Position numbers and translations under genes: made by a program. The notes beneath the pieces are model-generated. The model made no database searches. It was given only the letters and a program-made list of their open reading frames with translations, and was not told the DNA's origin. Shown in pieces: positions 55,913 through 64,000 of a stretch of DNA of 64,000 nucleotides. Origin of the DNA: Vanilla planifolia (lineage: Eukaryota > Streptophyta > Magnoliopsida > Asparagales > Orchidaceae); contig CM043869.1 of NCBI GenBank assembly GCA_023846275.1, positions 20,629,275 through 20,693,274 on the forward strand. The letters run 5' to 3'. Numbering within the stretch: the stretch's first letter is position 1; the number at the start of each line of letters is the position of its first letter.

Positions 55913-57275
55913 CTCAATATTTTTTTATTTAATTTTTGTTAATCTAAACTTATTTTAACATCATGCCATAACTTAACATAAAAAATATATATTATATTTC
56001 TAATATAAACAAGTTCTCATGCTTTCTATATGATTTAATATATGTACCTTATCATAAAAAAAACATATAAAAGATCCACAAAAATTTAAAAACTATGAGC
56101 CAATGTAATACAAATATTCTTATCATGATAACTATGTCTTTTATCAAAATACACAATATAAAATGGCATATAAGATTTTTTAATTTAATAATAAATTATC
56201 TACTAATTTAATATTATATTTATATTACTATTATTAAACTTTTCTACCTAAATTCAAGGTGAAGATTCTTAATCCACTTTTCTTTTCTTTTTGTTTTTCT
56301 TCAAACTCATAGAAACATTCACATGAGTTACTATATAATCTTTAATAATGAAAATATCTAAAATTCTTTAAGATTATATAACACAAAGCATTCTCACTAC
56401 TTTCTCTACTACAAAAACATCAACTATATGATTCCTCCATCATGTTGTATAATTGGCATCTCACTAAAACATTGTTGTTAATTATTCACTTATTGTATTG
56501 TATGGCCTCTCCATCAAACAGTATGATTCCTTCAACTCCCTATATATGGTTAACAGAAACCCATCTTACTCTTTGACCTTTATCTATTCATATTGTATGA
56601 GAATCCCATGGTACAATATGATCACTCCAACTATGATATGACGACGTTGTTTGACCACACAATAAGCTTTCTTCTCGAACAAAACTTAACTCTAATTGTA
56701 TTATATATTCTCTTAATTGTATGATATGTTTATTAACTCCCTAAAAAAATTTGATAATCATATTGTATATTGAGTTTAATCATATAGTAGACTCACCTCC
56801 AAAAAAAACTAGAAGGCTTAAATTGAACTATATTTTACTATAAAACAACTCTAAACCCCCATAATTAATTATCATAGCATTCTTATACAACAAAATGAAA
56901 TCTCTAATTCCTTTATAAAAAGAATAAATTCAATAAAATATATATTTTCAACTTTTTTGCCCTATTTTCACTATTGTAGTAGCTTTCTAGTATGTTCTTC
57001 CCCTTCTTTATTCTTATAGTAATAGTAAGTCTCCTTTCTGTCTTCCTTACTTCTCTCCTTATGTCCAACACAATTCTTTTCTTCTCTTTCTTGTTGTCCT
57101 CTTGAATTGAAACTTTCTTCTTCCCTCTTCTCTTTATTTTCTCTTTTTCTCCTTCTCTCCCTCCATTTTTCTTTCATTAGCTACATCTCTAAACTACCTA
57201 AACTTTTACTAATAACTTATTTAACACTAACCTTGTTAAAGATAATTGGCTTAAATTAAAAAGTATTATTTGCCA
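55913..57275 (+). repeat. Segment D, copy 2 (next to occupied site)
   Basis: Direct repeat of 51773-53092. Slightly longer, with an added stretch near 56480-56540. It ends at AAAAAGTATTATTTGCCATTT. Confidence 0.85.
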
Positions 57276-58980
57276 TTTAAATATTCATAATATATATATA
57301 TATATATATGTATGTATTATTCAAAAAATTGTAATTAATTATAAAGGTCATTAAACATTATTAGCACACTACAATTATATTCTTTGAAGTGAGTTCTTTT
57401 TAATTATATGCTTTAATAAAATTTTATTTGCATTTAAAAATATGACACCCTTCTCAAAATAAAATTATTATTATTTTCTTTTAATTAGTAAATTTATTAT
57501 TTAAAAAAATAATTTTATTGTTATTTAAATTCTCATAATTAGAATTATATCAATAAAATCTCAAGATTTGTAATATTTTAAATAGAACAAAATTTTTAAG
57601 TTGTTACAATAACAAAATTCTATTTTTGTATGCATTATTTCATGAAAGCATATATTATCATGCATATCATGAAATATAAATATTATTAAAATATAAAATG
57701 ATATACTAATAAAATAATAATCAACCTCTTACAAAAAATCATATTCTATTTAAGAGTAAAAAATAATGAATAATATGCAAAATTTTTTTAATTATGAAAA
57801 CTTTTATAAATTAATTTAATATTGTGCATATATCATAATTAGAAGTTTTACTTATTGAATTTAGGACGAAAACATCTTTTTAAAAATATTTGTTTTTTAT
57901 TTTTTACGAATATAAACATGCATATTTATCATTAAATAATTTTTTAAATATATATATATATAGACACACACGCACTATATTTCTTATGATTATTTCACTC
58001 AAATTATCATCTTTATTTTTGCCCTTGTTATAGTATTAGCATGCCATATTTTATACTTAATATATTATATATTTTTTAAAATTTTTTAAAAGCATACGAT
58101 ACAATAAATTCATTGCGTTATATGTTTTATGTAAAACCACTCTACGACTAATCCTATATTATTACTAATTCCTTAACTTTATAACCTAACGTACAACATG
58201 TTGAGCATCTTGTTTGGCATGCACAAATCGCGTATATTGTAATCTAATACAAATTAAAAATATTTTCCTCTACAACCTTAATGGAAATATGTTATGTAAT
58301 TTTTAGATATCATTATAGAAGAATATTAAATAAGATCATATATTTGTAAATAATGGAATATTTAGGTATTTTATAAAAATGTCATGTTGAAACTCATGGT
58401 GAAAAAGATTTTCAAATTCCCAACATTCATGGCACAGGTAAGACAAAAAATGGTTTTAACTGCCCTCACTTCCCAAGCTTAATTCAATAGTGAGCTTTGA
58501 AGAGTTTAGGTCATCACGACCTTGTTTTCTTGGCTTATAAATAAGTCTAGTAGGCCCAATCCAATGAGCTTTTTCATATAAGAAAACTAAGAAGCAAAGT
58601 TGTTCCATAGAGGAAAGTTGCAAAGGTTTGAGTCATTGATGATGTAAGATTTTTAGAATGACTGTAAGAAAGATTACAAGGCATCAAGGAAAGGATGTTA
58701 ACTATCTAGCGGTGTCCCACACAAGCAAGGAATTTATTTAACCTTTGCGTGTTAATTATAAATCGAAGGTGTCCCCTAAACAAATATATATTTCGTGTTG
58801 TTTTGACACGAGAAAGTTGATCATGTTTTCACTATTGCTTCAAACATGCTTGGGTTCGCCGTCAAATATATATTCACACTCACCTACTGGAAAATGGAGC
58901 AGGGAGATCAAAATGAATGGAGAAAGTGAAATTATTTTTACTTTCTGCAATCTATTGATCTCACAAAAGACAAAAAAATA
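57276..58980. other. Upstream spacer of the right DUF4220 pseudogene
   Basis: AT-rich, with a TA run near 57294-57309. From about 57655 it matches the left copy (11222-12031) in reverse; 57276-57655 is missing in the left copy. No promoter element assigned. Confidence 0.55.
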
Positions 58981-61130
58981 ATGGATATTCTGGGAAAATA
59001 TAAGAAACTCTGGAGCAAGTGGGATGTACGTATTTTGATAATGGTAATCCTCGTGATACAAATTGTGCTCATCTTCCTTTGACGTTTGAGAAACATCTCA
59101 ACAATGAGAGCATGGATAAGTTTGGCTGTTTGGAGTAACAATCTTTTGGCCAACTGGGTTGACGACTTTGTTCTTGGCCAGCTATGCAGCAGCATGGACG
59201 ACAATAACAACAGCACCATCCTTGCATTCTAGGCACCATTTCTTCTGCTTCACCTTGGCGGCCCAGACACAATGACCACCTATTCCATGGAGGACAATGA
59301 GCAGTGGGCTCGACACCTTCTTGCCCTTGCCTACGAGCTAATCATTGCCGTCTATGTTCTGTTCCAGTGTCTTCCAAGTAACCTCTTGCTGGCTCCCACC
59401 CTGCTCATATTCTTTGTGTCAATCGTCAAGTACGCAGAGCGGTCTTGCTCGCTCTACAAAGCCAGCACCGACGGTTTCTACAGTTCAATGGTCATTTCAA
59501 CCATGCAAAGTCAATTATACTAGATTTCTTCCAACCGTAGGACAATTGAAACACTTGTGCAAGACAAAAAATGAAAAAGGTGAATTGAATCCATTAAAAG
59601 GAGCTTTTGATATGTACTTATTTTGCAAGCCTTTCTTTGTGGATGTTATTCCACCTGTGGATGTATACAAGGTAATAGGAGACATGTTGAAGGAGATGAT
59701 TGTCAAGAAAGTTTTGGGCCTGACAAGCATGGAACTTAGCTATGCCTATGATACGATGTACACGAAGGGTGTCATTAATTGCTCACATGTAGACGTCATC
59801 CTTAGTGTGATCTGCTCCTCCGACATCCTTCTTGCTTTCTTGTTGTTTGATTTCTCCCCAAAGCATGGCTTTGACACTAGTGACGTCACGATCACTTGTG
59901 TCCTGCTTGGAGCTTCCATATGTCTTGATATCGTGGCTTCTCTCATGTTCCTGCTTTCCGACTGGCCGGTGATTTTCCTTGTCGAATTTAAGAAACTGGA
60001 CAAGTGGGGTTTGCTTCTTGCCCAGCTCATTCTCAGAATAAGGAGAAGATTGTGGCATGAAAGAAGATGGAGGCCTTCAGAGATGCCGTAACTCAACTTG
60101 ATCACCAACTGCTTCAGGAATGCAGTAGTACAGCCAAATGAACATGTATCACCAAACAATCCAAAGAACAGGAGGATAAACAAATGGGTACATTGAATAG
60201 AATCCAAGCTTAGACGACCCATTAGAGCATTTCAGGTGGCAACAGTATTGTTCTTGAGCTAGACCAGTGGATTTTCATCCTAAATTTCGTATTCACAGAA
60301 GTTAGCAATGGAAATAAACTTCTTCTAGGGCTCGTCACTGCACATGCTTAAAAACCCATACAAATATCGTGGGGGCAGTTCAATGATAAGATAGGGCTCA
60401 CTGCACTTTGGTAAGTTGATGCCCTAGTATGGGTTGTCCCCACATTCCTTAATTTGATAAAAGACTTGTCAGCAGATCAGCAAGTTCTTGTGTGGCACAT
60501 TGTGTCACAGCTATGCTACAACAGGAAGCCCCAGGAGCTGCACCCATTGCATCATCCTCATGTGACACAACCACAATCTTTGGGGTTAAGAGCGCAAAAG
60601 AGCACTTGGCATGCGATGCAGGCATGCAAGTGCCTTTTTGAATATATGTTGTATCTGGTGTTGATGTGACCAGATATAATGGAAACCATGGCAGGAGCGA
60701 GCCTACTGATTTACTGGCATGCTTGCTTTGATATGGTACAGTTCATCAAACAGCATGAAGAGGATTTAATGTCGACTGTGAACAACGATGATGAGGTTGA
60801 GGGGAAGGCGTGCAGACTGAGGCTGACCGAACCTATAAAATGGATAATATATCCATCTTTGTTTCGGATAGCGCAAGTGCTTGCGCACCTGATTCTTGTG
60901 CTTGGGGAGGACAAAGGTGGTAGGTGATCACATCGACATGGGTGGAGGTTTTGATGCCAGGAGCGAAGAATACTCGAGCGAGCATGCACAGCTGGGGAGG
61001 CGACTTTCTAACTTTTTTTTGCTACTTGTGAAGCATGTCGGAATGGTGGATGCTTTGGATATTGGCAGATAGATGATGGGTGGTGTGCTGGACACAGCAA
61101 AAAAGGTACCATCCTTCATTAAACTATATT
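58981..61130 (+). pseudogene. DUF4220/DUF594 membrane protein pseudogene (right copy, full span)
   Basis: MDILGKYKK at 58981, in-frame TGA near 59081 (Gly in the left copy), then RAWISLAVWSNNLLANWVDD, PFLLLHLGGPDTMTTYSMED and RHLLALAYELIIAVYV. A frame change near 59515 leads to a long open part: LNPLKGAFDMYLFCKPFFVD, KVLGLTSMELSYAYDTMY, SDWPVIFLVEFKKLDKWG. Later frames hold LDQWIFILNFVFTEVS and, at 60454-60669, DLSADQQVLVWHIVSQLCYN with FEYMLYLVLM, the DUF594 start. 60679-60927 follows with RIAQVLAHLILVL. At least three frame changes and several stops. Where this copy is broken the left copy is often open, so decay followed duplication. Plant-specific membrane family of unknown role. Confidence 0.9.
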
Positions 61131-61159
61131 TAAGAAATCATCCACTTTGATGGCTAGTA

Positions 61160-62694
61160 GTGAACAAGTGTGAATAATGTTTCCATAGATTCAACTTCAG
61201 TAAAATCACAAATTCTCCTATAGTTGGTCTATAAAAATTGGTCCTCATAGCAATATTGAAGATAATGACTCTCCAAACTAAAAAGTCTTTCAAAGCATAC
61301 TTTTTGTGCATTTGCTCATTGAGAAAGATGAAAGAAAGAAAATATAATTTATTGAAAAAATAAATATATGGATGTTTGTTCATAAAGAATAATATAATCA
61401 CTTAGAAATATTTTATGATTGTAAATTAATAATATCAGTGACAAAAAAATCTTATATTTCATGAAAGAACAAAAATATATTTTTTTACTCTTTATATTCA
61501 AGTTGTTGTATTCATTTAAAGTTATCAAAGCATAAATATAAAGAAAAATAGTAATAGTTATTAAAAATTTATTTTATAATTTTTTTTCTTATTCAATATA
61601 AATAATCTCGACAATTGTTTTATTCTTCTTTTTTTACAATTTTATTTTATTTGGTACTTTTCTAACAAACAATTGCTTATGAATTTCATGTTTTTGTGCA
61701 AAAAATCAATTTCTTTGGATAAAAATTTTCTTCTCTGTTAGTTCAAATAATTTTTATACTAAACCAATTTTTTATTTTTATAAGACCTACAAATTCCTTA
61801 TGTTTTTAAAATAGCTTTAATTTATAAACTACAAAAGATATCCTACTCATATGAATAAGGTTAGAACTAAATAATAAATAATATCTATTGTTTTTTTAAA
61901 ATAAAATATTCATTTATTACAAATATCAACATGAACTAATTCAAGAGACTACATAACTTTCTAAAACTTAAGAATGATGATTATTGGTGCTTATCAAAAA
62001 TATAACTTTCACAAATATAATCAACATTAAAAATAAAAAAAAACATCATTCAATATTTTTTATTTTATAACTTAAATCTAACAAAATACAAATAATCCTT
62101 CTAATAATATCACAACTAAGATTTATTGTTAACCTTTACTACAAATACACTACATTTAATATGAAATTTTTTTATTAAAAACACCTCATTGACACAATTC
62201 AACCTCAAATATACAAAATAATGTTATTATATTAATTATCTAATACTTAATGAACCACAAGCTAAAAATTCAAATACTAAACAAATATAATGGACCAATT
62301 TTTTTATCATTTATCTTTCGTTATGATTTAAAATAGTGTTTTGGCATCTATTCTATTAACTTAAGTCTTTATTCATATTCACATAAAAATTTCTAGACAT
62401 TAAAACTTAAAAAAGCCCACATCATTGTAATAGTAGAACTTGAATATAAAAGTTAAAATGAAATTCAAAACATTGTTTCAAGGCGACCTTGGTTTACACA
62501 TCCTTTACACCTCTTTAAAAGGAAAATATTAACTCAAAATCTTTATCAATAATTATTGGACTCATACATTGCATATATATCTTTAACGATTTGGAAACTA
62601 ATTAGAATGATAAAAGGGAAGCTAAGAAAAGATATAGGTCCTACAAAATAATGTGATCCCAGATTGCTGAAATCGATTAGAGTTGCCGAGCTTC
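61160..62694. other. AT-rich spacer of the right copy
   Basis: Direct counterpart of 36341-37869. No gene. Confidence 0.6.
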
Positions 62695-62763
62695 TCTTAC
62701 TCTTTTGGTAGCCAGCGGCATGGCCTTTGAGTGCTTCTTCTGCCTGTTGCTTCACCCACTAGT
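62695..62763 (-). pseudogene. SDA1: SDA1 last exon (right copy), truncated
   Basis: SNRQKKHSKAMPLATKR is well kept after TSG and a stop. Then the sequence jumps to 3' flank, so the basic KQFRGRKAWK tail is deleted. Counterpart of 37870-38017. Confidence 0.82.
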
Positions 62764-62898
62764 ATGGTTAAACAATAATAGCAACTTATCTCAAGCCGAC
62801 CCAGATAAAAATAAGTTTTGAAATAACAAAATCACGTAACAAAACTAAAAAAACATGATGTTCTTGCAATTAAAAATGCCAAATGTAACTATGAGATA

Positions 62899-63006
62899 TC
62901 TTTTTTGTTTCACCAATATTTTAGCCTTGTAATTTCCTCTATCCCCTCTGCCTGCTCGAACGAGAGCTACTCTCTCCTGCTAGCTGAGGTTGCTCCTGAT
63001 GTGTGC
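62899..63006 (-). pseudogene. SDA1: SDA1 penultimate exon (right copy), nonsense
   Basis: RSNLS, TAG, QERVALVRAGRGDRGNYKAK, ILVKQK. RAGRGDRG is the closest of the three copies to the family AGREDRGKYQA. The donor GT has become AT. Confidence 0.83.
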
Positions 63007-63224
63007 CTAAACATAACACATGACTATCATTTGTTAACCAATGAAGTTTAGTAAATTTCTTTTAAAAATGCTGAACCAACTTGGATGGGTCAAATGTCAC
63101 TGTATGCACTCAACTCAAAAGTAAAATAAACTTAAATACATCCAAGAGGTTTTGATTGTTCTTATTCCCACCATTTCAATGAGATCACTCCCAAAGAATG
63201 GTTGGTGGGAAACATCAAAGAAAG

Positions 63225-64000
63225 CAACCATGCTATAAGACATTAAAAGCAGGAACTTATGAACTATATTTGTGCAGCATTGAGCATAGATTTCTTCGTG
63301 CTTAAGACAATAAAATTGTTGACACAACTCTGTAATAACGCTTCCATTAGCTAATTTCGAGATGGAATATAACTATGATGCTTTTGTTGGATGAAATAAA
63401 ACTCCATTTGAATCTAGTTACTTGTTTGAGAAATTACTCGCTATTGCCCAATTTTACTTCAAATGACGCATGGTCAAAGTATAAAACAACACTTAATCCA
63501 CATAACAACGAAATTAAGTTATATCATATGAAGAATTATGTGTCAAATAAAACCACGTATCCAGTATTTCATCTTCGAAATACTAAGTGGACTGATACAC
63601 CTGTAGGACTAAAATCAACATTAACATAATCAGGCTATTCAAAGCCATGAAATATGCATAAATAATACAAGTTGAGAAGTGAAATAAAATGGGCCATCAA
63701 ACCAATAGAAAGCAACCATGTTAGAGAATTACCTCAATTTTAAGAAGGTTCAAACGTTTTGCACTTAACTGCTCAGAAGATGGAATTTCAAAAGTTGTTG
63801 CTTTATAGCCTTCATCCTTTCTTAATAGACCATGTTGAGACAAGTCCTTCTTTGCCTCTTTATTTTCCTAATAAACATTTGAATATGATATCTCAAGTTA
63901 AATTTCTAGTGAACACATGAAGACCCTACATATAACTTAAGCTCATTAATTTGATAACAACAGAGATTGCCTTCAATTTAAAAGCTTGGTCAAGAACATC
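63225..64000 (-). pseudogene. Unrelated exon-like fragments beyond the duplication edge
   Basis: Past 63224 the sequence no longer matches the other copies. The minus strand has exon-like peptides: VITELCQQFYCLKHEEIYAQ (about 63345-63285), ENKEAKKDLSQHGLLRKDEG and ATTFEIPSSEQLSAKRLNLL (about 63870-63735), and VLDQAFKLKAISVVIKLMS at the window end. I do not recognise the gene. A 14-base word AGAAAGCAACCATG occurs at both 63221 and 63709. Confidence 0.35.

Larger units (their letters stand above)
50889..63224 (+). repeat. Right copy of segmental duplication
   Basis: Reverse-complement match to about 7950-17577 of the left copy, with extra material (segment D twice, 5' part of the copia element, DUF594 end). 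From 61160 it is a direct match to the middle copy from 36341. Similarity ends at 63224 inside intron-like sequence. Confidence 0.88.

Noticed and set aside
56971..57177. Lys/Glu/Arg-rich minus-strand frame of 68 codons
   Set aside because: It reads the complement of a short pyrimidine-rich stretch in segment D; a composition effect.
59746..60222. 158-codon minus-strand frame opposite the DUF4220 pseudogene
   Set aside because: It is antisense to well-recognised DUF4220 coding sequence on the plus strand.

Overview
The window looks like repeat-rich, AT-rich nuclear DNA of a seed plant. The evidence is degraded Ty1/copia and Ty3/gypsy retrotransposons, gene remnants with plant-type introns from three families (CTR9/VIP6 of the Paf1 complex, the ribosome-biogenesis protein SDA1, and the plant DUF4220/DUF594 membrane family), and a decayed plastid-type tRNA-His(GUG). 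I could not place it to genus. I found no intact protein-coding gene: every recognisable gene part carries stops, frameshifts or deletions.

The main architecture is a segmental duplication. A left copy (about 625-17577) matches, on the opposite strand, a right copy (about 50889-63224). A third, partial copy (36341-about 46025) lies head-to-tail with the right one. Read on the left-copy plus strand, the unit holds CTR9 exons, the 3' exons of SDA1, a convergent DUF4220/DUF594 pseudogene, an AT spacer and a copia insertion site. SDA1 exon 1 is seen only beside the middle copy (46548-46927), on the strand of the CTR9 exons. There the order is SDA1 5' exon, CTR9 exons, SDA1 3' exons, which looks like a chimeric, now dead, gene.

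The left copy ends where a huge pyrimidine (TTC-type) tract begins (about 17578-25847, roughly 8 kb). It is broken once by about 390 bp of degenerate telomere-like heptamers (24871-25256) and shows signs of a 2.0-2.1 kb higher-order duplication. The many long Ser/Phe/Leu-rich reading frames in it are artefacts of composition.

From 25850 to 36340 lies a mosaic: a plastid-type tRNA-His relic, a gypsy element on the minus strand (RNase H, integrase and tail) split by a GC-rich LTR-like insertion, a second gypsy integrase fragment on the plus strand, and several kilobases of less AT-rich sequence with an organelle-like look that I cannot assign. A degenerate satellite-like tandem repeat (about 47600-50600) separates the middle and right copies.

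The copia element gives a readable history. It inserted at a TTTTC target. The left copy keeps the 3' LTR and one target duplicate. The right copy keeps the 5' LTR, primer-binding site and part of gag, and next to it a second, empty version of the same target. That implies recombination between occupied and empty alleles or paralogues.
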